This document shows positions 42,488 to 50,670 of a DNA stretch of 64,000 nucleotides, in pieces. The stretch lies in NCBI RefSeq assembly GCF_043678055.1, contig NZ_JBHEQA010000002.1:620001-684000 (forward strand). The letters are read 5' to 3'. Each line of letters begins with the position of its first letter. Positions within the stretch are counted from its first letter, which is position 1. The notes beneath the pieces are model-generated. The model saw only the letters and a list, made by a program, of their open reading frames with translations, had not been told where the DNA came from and ran no database searches. A program made the translations under genes and the position numbers. Source of the DNA: Spongiimicrobium salis. GTDB taxonomy: Bacteria; Bacteroidota; Bacteroidia; Flavobacteriales; Flavobacteriaceae.

Positions 42488-43876
42488 CTATATTCCCGCA
42501 ATAGCTTTGATTTCTGCAATTATGGTATCTGCCAATTCATTGGCCAAGTCCTGAGTTTTAGCCTCCGTATAAATCCGAATAATAGGTTCTGTGTTGGACT
42601 TCCTAAGATGCACCCAGTTCTCTGGAAAATCAATTTTAACACCATCTATAGTACTCACATTTTCGTGTGCGTACTTCTCTTCCATAGCCTTTAAAAGCCC
42701 ATCAACATCCAATTCTGGTGTGAGCTGAATTTTCTTCTTGCTCATGAAATATGATGGGTAACTTGCTCTAAGCGCTGCTACGCTCCCCCCCTTTTCGGCC
42801 ATAAGCATTAAAAATAAAGCGGTACCTACCAGAGAGTCTCGCCCGTAGTGGCTTTCTGGGTAAATAATTCCTCCATTCCCTTCTCCTCCGATAATAGCAT
42901 TATTGGCCTTCATTGCAGCAACTACATTTACTTCGCCCACTGCTGCTGCTTCATAAGTTCCTCCATGTTTTTCCGTGATATCCCTTAAAGCCCTTGAAGA
43001 AGATAGGTTGGAAACCGTATTACCCTTTGTTTTCCCCAACACATAATCTGCACAGGCTACCAAAGTGTATTCTTCTCCAAACATTTCACCATCATCGCTG
43101 ATAAACGCAAGGCGATCAACATCGGGATCCACAACAATACCAAAATCCGCTTTTTCTTTCACCACCAGCTCACAAATATCACCTAAATGTTCTTTTAAAG
43201 GTTCTGGGTTATGCGGAAAATGACCTGTAGGTTCACAGTATAATTTTACCACTTCTACTCCTAGCGCTTCCAGCAATTTGGGAATGGCAATGCCTCCGGT
43301 GGAATTTACACCATCTACAACCACCTTGAATTTAGCAGCTTTAATAACTTCTGCGTCCACTAAGGGCAAATCCAAAACTTCGTCGATATGGATGTCTATA
43401 TAAGCATCATTTTTCGTGATTTTACCCAAATCATCCACTTCAGAGAATACAAAATCCTCTTTTTCTGCAATTTCCAATATTAGCGCTCCTTGTGCCGCAT
43501 CTAAAAACTCTCCTTTCTCATTTAATAGCTTCAGTGCATTCCATTGCTTAGGATTGTGACTAGCGGTTAATATGATACCTCCATCGGCTTGCTCCAAAGG
43601 AACCGCAACTTCAACGGTAGGGGTCGTTGAAAGCCCTAAATCAATAACATCAATCCCCAACCCTATTAGGGTAGATACTACCAGGTTTTGAATCATTTCC
43701 CCTGACAAACGGGCATCTTTACCAATGACTACGCTAAGTTTTTCTTTTTTGGAATACCCTTTTAACCATATTCCATATGCTGCTGCAAATTTCACTGCAT
43801 CAATTGGGGTAAGATTTTGGTGAGGCGCTCCTCCTATTGTACCTCGTATTCCTGAAATTGATTTGATTAATGTCAT
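42488..43876 (-). CDS. glmM: Phosphoglucosamine mutase
   Basis: The product is about 462 residues from ATG 43876, which gives the family N-terminus MTLIKSISGIRGTIGG; an upstream ATG (43897) would add seven residues. The phosphoserine loop is TASHNPK with Ser106, and the metal loop is DPDVDRL. The sugar-binding GEGNGG and the C-terminal phosphate loop SNTEPIIRI are intact. GlmM interconverts glucosamine-6-P and -1-P for UDP-GlcNAc, peptidoglycan and lipid A synthesis. It is a single-gene unit. Confidence 0.9.
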   Translation of the reverse strand: MTLIKSISGIRGTIGGAPHQNLTPIDAVKFAAAYGIWLKGYSKKEKLSVVIGKDARLSGEMIQNLVVSTLIGLGIDVIDLGLSTTPTVEVAVPLEQADGGIILTASHNPKQWNALKLLNEKGEFLDAAQGALILEIAEKEDFVFSEVDDLGKITKNDAYIDIHIDEVLDLPLVDAEVIKAAKFKVVVDGVNSTGGIAIPKLLEALGVEVVKLYCEPTGHFPHNPEPLKEHLGDICELVVKEKADFGIVVDPDVDRLAFISDDGEMFGEEYTLVACADYVLGKTKGNTVSNLSSSRALRDITEKHGGTYEAAAVGEVNVVAAMKANNAIIGGEGNGGIIYPESHYGRDSLVGTALFLMLMAEKGGSVAALRASYPSYFMSKKKIQLTPELDVDGLLKAMEEKYAHENVSTIDGVKIDFPENWVHLRKSNTEPIIRIYTEAKTQDLANELADTIIAEIKAIAGI

Positions 43877-43966
43877 GTATCTAAAAAGTTTTTGCAAATA
43901 TATCGATCTAATGTTAAACTATGTTTCCGAATTCGTAAATTCGAAGCAAAGATTATTAACATTTCT

Positions 43967-44551
43967 ATGAATTTTTTGGCGCATATCTATCTCTCTTTTA
44001 ATGATGATGAGATTACTTTAGGAAATTTTATTGCAGACAGTATCAGAGGAAATAAATTTGGGCATTTGCCAGAAAAAGTTCAAAAAGGAATTTTACTGCA
44101 CCGGCATATTGATACCTTCACTGATTCCCATAAAACTGTACGTATGAGCACCAAAAGACTACACAAGAACTACAGTCATTATAGTGGTGTTATCGTAGAT
44201 ATTTTTTACGATCATTTTTTAGCGAAGAATTGGAACCAATATTCTGAAACACCTCTGGATGTTTATGTGGATTGCTTCTATGACTTACTTGAGGATAATT
44301 ATGCTATTTTGCCGGAAGGTATACGCCGTATGATGCCCTATATGATAGCGGACAATTGGATCTATAGTTATGCGAAAATGGATGGAATTGCCAAGGTGTT
44401 GAATGGAATGAACCGACGAACCAAGAATAAATCCAAAATGAATTTCGCCATTATCGACTTGGAAGAGCATTACAATGATTTTGAGCGGGAGTTCACTTCT
44501 TTTTTTGAAGAATTGATTATCTTTTCCAAGCAAAAATATAAGTCACTTTAA
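43967..44551 (+). CDS. AcpH-like (DUF479) acyl carrier protein phosphodiesterase
   Basis: The product is about 194 residues from ATG 43967, chosen because the family begins MNFLAHIYLSFNDDE. Conserved HDx-type and helical motifs follow: GNFIADSIRGN (residues about 20-30), HRHIDTFTDSH (about 45-55) and VIVDIFYDHFLAKNW. These match the HD-like acyl carrier protein phosphodiesterase fold, where His and Asp bind a divalent metal. The enzyme would remove 4'-phosphopantetheine from carriers. It starts divergently from glmM. Confidence 0.85.
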   Translation: MNFLAHIYLSFNDDEITLGNFIADSIRGNKFGHLPEKVQKGILLHRHIDTFTDSHKTVRMSTKRLHKNYSHYSGVIVDIFYDHFLAKNWNQYSETPLDVYVDCFYDLLEDNYAILPEGIRRMMPYMIADNWIYSYAKMDGIAKVLNGMNRRTKNKSKMNFAIIDLEEHYNDFEREFTSFFEELIIFSKQKYKSL

Positions 44552-44580
44552 CGCATTCTCATATAAAACCAGCACATCCC

Positions 44581-46275
44581 ATGAAAAGAATTACGCTTCT
44601 CGCCTTAATTTGCCTATTTCTATGTACAAATTGTAAAAAAGAACCTGCACTCCCTACCGGGGTAGTTTCCAAAAATGCCATGGTGGTATCTGCACGGGAA
44701 GAAGCTTCCAAAATTGGTAGTGCTATTTTAGAGAAAGGCGGAAATGCCTTTGATGCCATGGTGGCTACTGAAATGGCCTTGGCCGTGGCTTATCCTTTTG
44801 CAGGAAATTTAGGCGGTGGAGGTTTCATGGTCTACCGTAAAAGTAACGGAGATATTGGTGGGTTGGATTATAGAGAGAAAGCACCCTTATCGGCCCACAA
44901 GGATATGTATTTGGATTCCCTAGGAAACGTCATTCCCGGAAAAAGTACGGTAGGCGCTACTGCTGTTGGTGTTCCAGGGACGGTAGCAGGCATCTTTGAA
45001 GTTCATAAAAAATTTGGATCGCTCTCCATAGAAGAAATATTGACCCCAGTTATTGAATTGGCCGAAAAAGGGGTATTGGTCACTGAAAATCAAGCCAGGC
45101 GTCTCGCCAATGTAAAAGAGGCTGTCGTTGCGGTTAATGGCGATAGTACACTGTTCGCAAAAGATTTTTCCAGGGGAGACAAGATAATGTATCCTGCTCT
45201 GGCAAATACGCTAAGGCAATTGGTAAAAAATGGTCGGGATGAATTTTACAAAGGGGAAACAGCAAAAAAGTTGGCCGCTTTCATCCAAGAAAAAGGAGGT
45301 TATGTTACCGAAGAGGACTTAGAAAAGTATGAAGCCGTATGGCGGCAACCTGTAGTATTTAAATATAAGGATTTAAAAATTATATCCATGAGCCCTCCAA
45401 GCAGTGGCGGCGTTACCATGAATCAAATTTTCAAAATGATAGAGCCTTATGATGTAGCGGATTATGGACATAATAGCGCCAAAACGATTCAGTTATTTAC
45501 CGAAGCTTCCAGAAGGGCGTATGCCGATCGAAATTATTATTTGGGAGATCCAGATTTTGTAGATATTCCATTGGATGTCCTGTTGAGCACGCCTTATTTG
45601 GAAGATAGGATGGCAAATTTTTCCTTTGACAAAGCCACAAAATCTTTGGAAGTAGAAAGAGGTAATGTTCAAATTGTTGAAAGTAATGAAACCACACACT
45701 ATTCCATTGTTGATCAAGAAGGAAATGCAGTCTCAGTAACTACAACCTTAAATGGGGCATTCGGATCTAAATTATACCATGATGAACTTGGTTTTTTTCT
45801 GAATAATGAGATGGACGATTTTAGCGCAAAACCAGGAGTACCCAATATGTTTGGACTTATTGGGGCCGATGCGAATAGTATTGCTGCCGAAAAACGAATG
45901 TTGAGCAGTATGACACCAACAATTGTTGAAAGGGACGGGCAGTTATGGTTGGTAGTAGGTACCCCGGGAGGATCTACTATTATTACTGCAGTGGCACAAA
46001 CCATACTAAATGCCTATGAATTTAATATGAGTATGCAAGAAGCGGTAAAAGCGCCTCGCTTTCATCATCAATGGTTGCCCGATGCGGTAATTTTTGAACC
46101 CAATGGGTTTTCGGATCAATTGAAATCGGAATTAAAAGCTAAATCGTACATCATTAATGAGGAACGCACTCCAATTATTGGAAAGGTTGACGCCATTCGA
46201 GTATTGCCCGACGGTTCTCTTGAGGGAGGAGCCGATCCGCGGGGTGATGATACTGCAGTAGGATTCATGCCATAA
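44581..46275 (+). CDS. ggt: Gamma-glutamyltransferase (GGT), lipoprotein form
   Basis: The 564-residue precursor begins with a signal peptide and lipobox (LCTNC). The autoprocessing and nucleophilic Thr is at the start of TTHYSIVDQEGN (Thr371), so mature large (about 1-370) and small (371-564) subunits are expected. Conserved GNLGGGGF and the later SSMTPTI and GTPGGSTI motifs (gamma-glutamyl site) are present. It hydrolyses or transfers gamma-glutamyl groups, for example from glutathione, outside the cytoplasm. It lies 30 bases after the AcpH-like gene. Confidence 0.96.
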   Translation: MKRITLLALICLFLCTNCKKEPALPTGVVSKNAMVVSAREEASKIGSAILEKGGNAFDAMVATEMALAVAYPFAGNLGGGGFMVYRKSNGDIGGLDYREKAPLSAHKDMYLDSLGNVIPGKSTVGATAVGVPGTVAGIFEVHKKFGSLSIEEILTPVIELAEKGVLVTENQARRLANVKEAVVAVNGDSTLFAKDFSRGDKIMYPALANTLRQLVKNGRDEFYKGETAKKLAAFIQEKGGYVTEEDLEKYEAVWRQPVVFKYKDLKIISMSPPSSGGVTMNQIFKMIEPYDVADYGHNSAKTIQLFTEASRRAYADRNYYLGDPDFVDIPLDVLLSTPYLEDRMANFSFDKATKSLEVERGNVQIVESNETTHYSIVDQEGNAVSVTTTLNGAFGSKLYHDELGFFLNNEMDDFSAKPGVPNMFGLIGADANSIAAEKRMLSSMTPTIVERDGQLWLVVGTPGGSTIITAVAQTILNAYEFNMSMQEAVKAPRFHHQWLPDAVIFEPNGFSDQLKSELKAKSYIINEERTPIIGKVDAIRVLPDGSLEGGADPRGDDTAVGFMP

Positions 46276-46301
46276 TTTACCATATCAAAGCACCCAAAAC
46301 C

Positions 46302-47015
46302 ATGAAGAAATTTTTTAAAATCCTTTTGAAAACCCTAGTAGGCCTTATTGGTGTTTTCCTATTGGTTTTTGTTGTGCTGTATCTTATATACAATGAAAGT
46401 GTTCCAGAAATGAAACCTAGTCCTGAAGCGGATATGTATGCCAATAAAATGTTGAACGCTTTAAACTATGATTCGTATAAACAAACTCGTTTTTTAGAAT
46501 GGTCCTTTAGAAATGGGGCGCACCGTTACCTTTGGGATAAGGAAAATGGCAGAGTGAAAGTATCATGGAGTACCTATGAGGTTAATCTTCATTTAACCAA
46601 TAAAACGTATAGCACGGTTTTTAAGAATGGTATTGTGGTCAAAGGAAAAGAAAAAAACAGGTTGATCACAAAGGCCACAACACTCTTCAACAATGATTCT
46701 TTTTGGTTGGTAGCTCCCTTTAAAATCTTCGACAAGGGTACGGAACGCAGTATTATTACTATGAAAGATGGTTCAAGGGGACTGTTGGTGCACTATTTGG
46801 AGGGAGGGGATACTCCTGGAGATGTGTACCTATGGCGATTAAACCAAGACGGAACACCAAAAAGCTACCAAATGTGGGCAAAAATTATCCCTATTGGGGG
46901 TATTGAAGCTACTTGGGAAGAATGGACCGAAATGGAAAGTGGTATCTTACTACCGCAATCCCATGACTTAGGACCATTGACCTTGGATATGGGAGCTATA
47001 AAAGCGTATAATTAA
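46302..47015 (+). CDS. Membrane-anchored protein of unknown function
   Basis: The 237-residue protein has a single N-terminal transmembrane helix (FKILLKTLVGLIGVFLLVFVVLYL trimmed to about residues 4-27). The remainder is beta-rich and likely periplasmic. WSFRNGAHRYLWDKENGRV and the segment ending ATWEEWTEMESG recall a lipoprotein-like beta-barrel seen in Bacteroidota DUF proteins, but no family is recognised. It lies 26 bases after ggt and converges on the S24 repressor gene with 4 bases between stops. Confidence 0.6.
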   Translation: MKKFFKILLKTLVGLIGVFLLVFVVLYLIYNESVPEMKPSPEADMYANKMLNALNYDSYKQTRFLEWSFRNGAHRYLWDKENGRVKVSWSTYEVNLHLTNKTYSTVFKNGIVVKGKEKNRLITKATTLFNNDSFWLVAPFKIFDKGTERSIITMKDGSRGLLVHYLEGGDTPGDVYLWRLNQDGTPKSYQMWAKIIPIGGIEATWEEWTEMESGILLPQSHDLGPLTLDMGAIKAYN

Positions 47016-47019
47016 AAAC

Positions 47020-47781
47020 TTAGTGTTTCACCTGTTTTAATTGGCTCTTTAATTCTTCCATAGATTCTTGTAATTGACGTAATAGGCCTTTTTCGGTTGT
47101 GGCATCCACACTAAAGGTTATTTTACTGCTTACCTGCCATATTTCCTGAATCTGAAAAGGTTTGATTTCGTAGGGTGGATAGGTTTCGTTCAAAGAAATT
47201 AAAGTAACATTATTGGAGTTGGGGCGCTTTTCCACTTTTTTAACCAATACGGCATCCTGTAAAACCACAACATACATCTTATTAGGGCTAACATCATCGA
47301 TATGCTCTATGGCCTTGGCAAGGACCCATTCCCCTGGCCTTAAATTAGGCAACATACTATCTCCTTCTACCTGAAACCCACGATAAGTAGCATTTCTAAA
47401 TTCCGGTAAGGGAAGATCGAAAGCCGGTAGTTGACGATACCAACTCGTATCCTGAATATTTTGTGGATAGCCTGCAGCCGCTTTTGCATTGACCAAAACC
47501 ATATTTTCGTTTTCTCCAGCATCTACAGTAACCACTTTTGGAATAACACTGGTGTTTGTAGTAGCCAAATATTTTTGCTCACTGTCTCCAAAAAGCCATA
47601 AAGGATTTATTTTAAATTGCCGTAACAATTCAGAAACTACTTTTCCAGACAATTTTGTACGCCCACGCTCAATATCGGCAGTAGTACTGGAAACACCCAG
47701 CAATTTGGCAAAATCCGCTTGAGTATACCCTAATTCACGGCGTATTTCAATAAATCGTTTTAATGTTAATTCGTTTTCCAT
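47020..47781 (-). CDS. XRE-S24 self-cleaving transcriptional repressor (LexA/CI-like)
   Basis: The 253-residue regulator has an HTH_XRE DNA-binding domain (residues about 8-60; GYTQADFAKLLGVS) and a C-terminal S24 peptidase domain. The cleavage loop AAAGY gives Ala103-Gly104, nucleophile Ser142 lies in EGDSMLP, and general-base Lys181 in LVKKVEK. All elements needed for RecA-assisted or damage-triggered autocleavage are present, so it could be an SOS-like sensor. It is divergent from the radical SAM repair pair across a region with three operator-like repeats, one within its own promoter, which suggests autoregulation. Confidence 0.88.
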   Translation of the reverse strand: MENELTLKRFIEIRRELGYTQADFAKLLGVSSTTADIERGRTKLSGKVVSELLRQFKINPLWLFGDSEQKYLATTNTSVIPKVVTVDAGENENMVLVNAKAAAGYPQNIQDTSWYRQLPAFDLPLPEFRNATYRGFQVEGDSMLPNLRPGEWVLAKAIEHIDDVSPNKMYVVVLQDAVLVKKVEKRPNSNNVTLISLNETYPPYEIKPFQIQEIWQVSSKITFSVDATTEKGLLRQLQESMEELKSQLKQVKH

Positions 47782-47810
47782 AGGTTCGGACTATCACATT
47801 GTTCTCTGCT

Positions 47811-47840
47811 CAAATATACAAAAATAGGAATATATCCAAA
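47811..47840 (-). promoter_or_regulatory. Promoter of the S24 repressor gene
   Basis: On the minus strand TTTG (47840-47837) is followed after 18 bases by TATATTTG (47818-47811), matching TTTG / TAnnTTTG. The ATG at 47781 lies about 30 bases downstream. One of the operator-like repeats (47827-47837) lies in its spacer. Confidence 0.65.
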
Positions 47841-47877
47841 AATAAATTGGAATATTTCCATAATTAGGAATTTTTCC
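47827..47877. promoter_or_regulatory. Three operator-like 11-bp repeats in the divergent control region
   Basis: GGAATATATCC (47827-47837), GGAATATTTCC (47849-47859) and GGAATTTTTCC (47867-47877) share GGAAT at the left and TCC at the right, each close to a palindrome. Spacings of 22 and 18 bases place them on about the same helix face. The first overlaps the repressor's promoter and the third lies just before the TAATTTTG element (47879-47886) of the radical SAM gene. They are strong candidates for binding sites of the adjacent S24 repressor. Confidence 0.7.
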
Positions 47878-47878
47878 A

Positions 47879-47886
47879 TAATTTTG
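47879..47886 (+). promoter_or_regulatory. -7 element (TAATTTTG) of the radical SAM repair pair
   Basis: TAATTTTG fits TAnnTTTG and lies 22 bases before the ATG at 47909. Its -33 region is occupied by the second and third operator-like repeats, so a bound repressor would block it. Confidence 0.5.
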
Positions 47887-47908
47887 GATTAATTACTAAT
47901 TACAGCTT

Positions 47909-49171
47909 ATGTCATTTGATCGAATACGGGAAAAATTAAACATCTTGGCAGATGCCGCGAAATATGACGTTTCTTGCTCAAGCAGTGGCAGTAAACGGGT
48001 TAATAATACAGGAGGTCTGGGAGATAGTTCTGGCATGGGGATTTGCCATTCTTATACGGAAGATGGACGTTGTGTTTCCCTCTTGAAAATCTTATTGACC
48101 AATCATTGTATTTTCGATTGTGCCTATTGCGTTACGCGAAAAAGCAATGATATTGAGCGAGCTGCCTTCAAAATACAGGAAGTGGTTGACTTAACCATTA
48201 ATTTTTATCGTAGAAACTACATCGAAGGTCTTTTCCTGAGTTCAGGTATTTTCAGTAATCCCGACTATACCATGGAACGCTTGGTCAAAGTGGCTAAAAA
48301 ACTACGCTTGGAAGAAAATTTTAATGGATATATACATCTTAAATCCATTCCGGGAGCGAGTGATGAACTGATGCGGGAGGCTGGATTATATGCAGACCGC
48401 CTTTCCGTGAATATTGAAGTACCCACTATTTCAGGATTAAAACTATTGGCCCCGGATAAGAAGCACGAAGATTTTATAAAGCCCATGCGTAAAGTCAAAA
48501 ATGAAATCATGCAATACACTTCTGAAAAGAAGAAGTTTAAAAGTGTACCGACCTATGCTCCTGCTGGGCAAAGCACGCAGATGATTATTGGAGCTACGGG
48601 AGAGTCCGATAAAGATATCATGTATACTGCAGCACACTATTACAACAATTTCAATATGAAGCGGGTTTACTATTCGGGCTATGTTCCCGTGACCCATGAC
48701 GAGCGTCTCCCTGCCATTGGGTCACAAGTTCCCATGCTCCGGGAAAACAGATTGTATCAGACCGATTGGTTAATGCGTTTTTATGGCTTTGGCATAAAAG
48801 AATTGCTAAATGATACCCATCCTAATCTGGATATTGACGTAGACCCAAAATTAGGGTGGGCCTTACGTAATCTCAATATGTTTCCCATTGATGTCAATAA
48901 GGCCGACAAAAGTATGTTAGCAAGAATCCCGGGAATGGGAATGAAATCGGTCTACAAAGTTATCCAGGCCAGACGGTATCGAAAACTACATTGGGATCAT
49001 CTCAAAAAAATCGGTGTCGCGTTGAACAGAGCAAAATACTTCATTTTATGTGATTCCCGGCATTGGGAGCATAAGGATATGGACGCTCCCAAAATTAAAG
49101 GGCTCATTCTACAAAATTCAGTAGGAAAGTTTAGAAATCAATACAGCACACAATTAAGTTTATTCAATTAA
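47909..49171 (+). CDS. Putative DNA modification/repair radical SAM protein
   Basis: The 420-residue protein has the radical SAM motif HCIFDCAYC (Cys67, Cys71, Cys74; C-x3-C-x2-C) that binds the 4Fe-4S cluster for SAM cleavage. An N-terminal GLGDSSGMGICHSY motif is family-specific, and a C-terminal helix-hairpin-helix (ARIPGMGMKSVYKVI, about residues 350-364) suggests DNA binding. The family is known as the putative DNA modification/repair radical SAM protein, paired with a TIGR03915-type partner. The partner starts 2 bases downstream. The exact lesion or base repaired is unknown. Confidence 0.88.
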   Translation: MSFDRIREKLNILADAAKYDVSCSSSGSKRVNNTGGLGDSSGMGICHSYTEDGRCVSLLKILLTNHCIFDCAYCVTRKSNDIERAAFKIQEVVDLTINFYRRNYIEGLFLSSGIFSNPDYTMERLVKVAKKLRLEENFNGYIHLKSIPGASDELMREAGLYADRLSVNIEVPTISGLKLLAPDKKHEDFIKPMRKVKNEIMQYTSEKKKFKSVPTYAPAGQSTQMIIGATGESDKDIMYTAAHYYNNFNMKRVYYSGYVPVTHDERLPAIGSQVPMLRENRLYQTDWLMRFYGFGIKELLNDTHPNLDIDVDPKLGWALRNLNMFPIDVNKADKSMLARIPGMGMKSVYKVIQARRYRKLHWDHLKKIGVALNRAKYFILCDSRHWEHKDMDAPKIKGLILQNSVGKFRNQYSTQLSLFN

Positions 49172-49173
49172 TT

Positions 49174-49950
49174 ATGGAAAATGCAAAAATTTTAATCTAT
49201 GATGGTAGTTTTAATGGATTTTTAACGGCCATTTTTGTCGCTTTTGACGAAAAAATCCCTGTATCGGATATTCAAAAAAACACCAAGGTCCAGCGGGGAC
49301 TCTTTTCCGATAATGAAACCGTATTCACTCAAATGGACAAGGCCAAACGTGTTTGGAATGGGATCAAAAACAAAAGTCATACCGCTATTAAGGATATTTA
49401 TTTTGCATTCTTAAGTGAAACAAAAGATATTGAACACCTACTCTATCGGTATATCAGAAAGTTGTTTGCGGCAACGGCCACTTCGCATTCCAATTATGCA
49501 GATCCCTTGGTATTAAAAATTAGTCAATTGGCAAGATCCGTGGGACGGGAAAAACATCGGATGGAAGCTTTTGTTCGTTTTCAATTGACCAAAGATGAAA
49601 TCTATTTTGCCAATATTGAACCTGATTTTGATATTCTTCCCCTAATATCCAAGCATTTTAGGAATAGATACGCAGACCAACAATGGATTATCTATGATAT
49701 AAAACGTTCTTATGGGTTGTATTATAATCTAAATACTGTAGAAATCATTGCCCTTGATTTACAGGATATCCACACCAATAGCATTCGTAAAAGTGATACT
49801 TTTTTGGATTCGGAATACGAATATCAATCCCTTTGGCAAGACTACTTTAAGAGCACTAATATCAAATCTCGTATCAACAATAAATTACACCAACAACATG
49901 TTCCAAAACGTTATTGGAAATACTTGAGTGAAAAAAAAGCCGTGTCCTAA
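49174..49950 (+). CDS. TIGR03915-family putative DNA repair protein
   Basis: The 258-residue partner of the upstream radical SAM protein begins ILIYDGSFNGFLTAIF, the family opening. Conserved segments AAHRxxAFVRF-like (EKHRMEAFVRFQ) and the C-terminal PKRYWKYLSEKK are characteristic of TIGR03915. In some bacteria this domain is fused to a UdgX-type glycosylase, hence the repair annotation. It starts 2 bases after the radical SAM stop, so the two proteins are coupled and probably form a complex. No catalytic residue can be named. The pair is controlled by the S24-type operator region upstream. Confidence 0.85.
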   Translation: MENAKILIYDGSFNGFLTAIFVAFDEKIPVSDIQKNTKVQRGLFSDNETVFTQMDKAKRVWNGIKNKSHTAIKDIYFAFLSETKDIEHLLYRYIRKLFAATATSHSNYADPLVLKISQLARSVGREKHRMEAFVRFQLTKDEIYFANIEPDFDILPLISKHFRNRYADQQWIIYDIKRSYGLYYNLNTVEIIALDLQDIHTNSIRKSDTFLDSEYEYQSLWQDYFKSTNIKSRINNKLHQQHVPKRYWKYLSEKKAVS

Positions 49951-50022
49951 TAATACCAACGCTTCGTGCTGTTGCTATGCCAAAATAAGAGCTTTCAAGG
50001 CCTAGCTTTGCTCTAAATTAAG

Positions 50023-50550
50023 CTATTTGGAACGTTCGCCTATAAACTGATCGCTCTGATTTTTAAAGAGAACATTGAAGGTTGTTAAACTTCCATATAT
50101 GCGGGTAATATATTGTTGGAGATCTACTTTTTCCTGATCATCCAAATTTTTGCTGGAGTTTATTTTTTGTTCCATCACCCGTATGCGATCTCGCACCATG
50201 ACTATTTTATGAAAAAAAGTATTGATTGGGATTTCCTTAGTGCTTAGGTTTTCATTTCCAGGTTGTAATATTAGTGTACCTCCCTTCCATTTATCTGCAA
50301 TTGGAGATATCTGACTCGTATCGCTCCATCGTCTTAAAATGGAAATAAGGGATTGTTCTACTTCCGAAAAGCTAATGGTATCCACTTCGTCCTCTACGGC
50401 TTCAATAACCTCAATATCTTCATCAAGCTCAATAGTTTCAAGTCCATTTTCCATAAACGTGACCCAATAGTGTTTGGAAGTAACATTCGTTACCACACCT
50501 TTTCCGTATTCTTTATGCTGTATTCTTGATCCAATTCCTAAAAGTTGCAT
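50023..50550 (-). CDS. Protein with N-terminal Tudor/CarD-like fold, unknown function
   Basis: The 175-residue protein begins GIGSRIQHKEYGKGVVTNV, close to the small beta-barrel (Tudor/KOW-like) found at the C-terminus of UvrD/PcrA helicases and in CarD proteins. It is followed by an acidic linker (LDEDIEVIEAVEDEVD) and a helical C-terminal half with two amphipathic helices. It could bind RNA polymerase or a helicase, but this is an inference from the barrel. It is divergent from uvrA, with 108 bases between the end of this gene's start and the uvrA leader. Confidence 0.65.
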   Translation of the reverse strand: MQLLGIGSRIQHKEYGKGVVTNVTSKHYWVTFMENGLETIELDEDIEVIEAVEDEVDTISFSEVEQSLISILRRWSDTSQISPIADKWKGGTLILQPGNENLSTKEIPINTFFHKIVMVRDRIRVMEQKINSSKNLDDQEKVDLQQYITRIYGSLTTFNVLFKNQSDQFIGERSK

Positions 50551-50670
50551 ATGTTGTATTTAAAATTATGCCGCTAATTTATAGCTACACTTTTAATTAA
50601 CAAAAAACTAAATCGTGCGTACTTTATTTTTAGTTGCCAAAACCGTAACTTCGCAATCTTGCTAAAAAAG

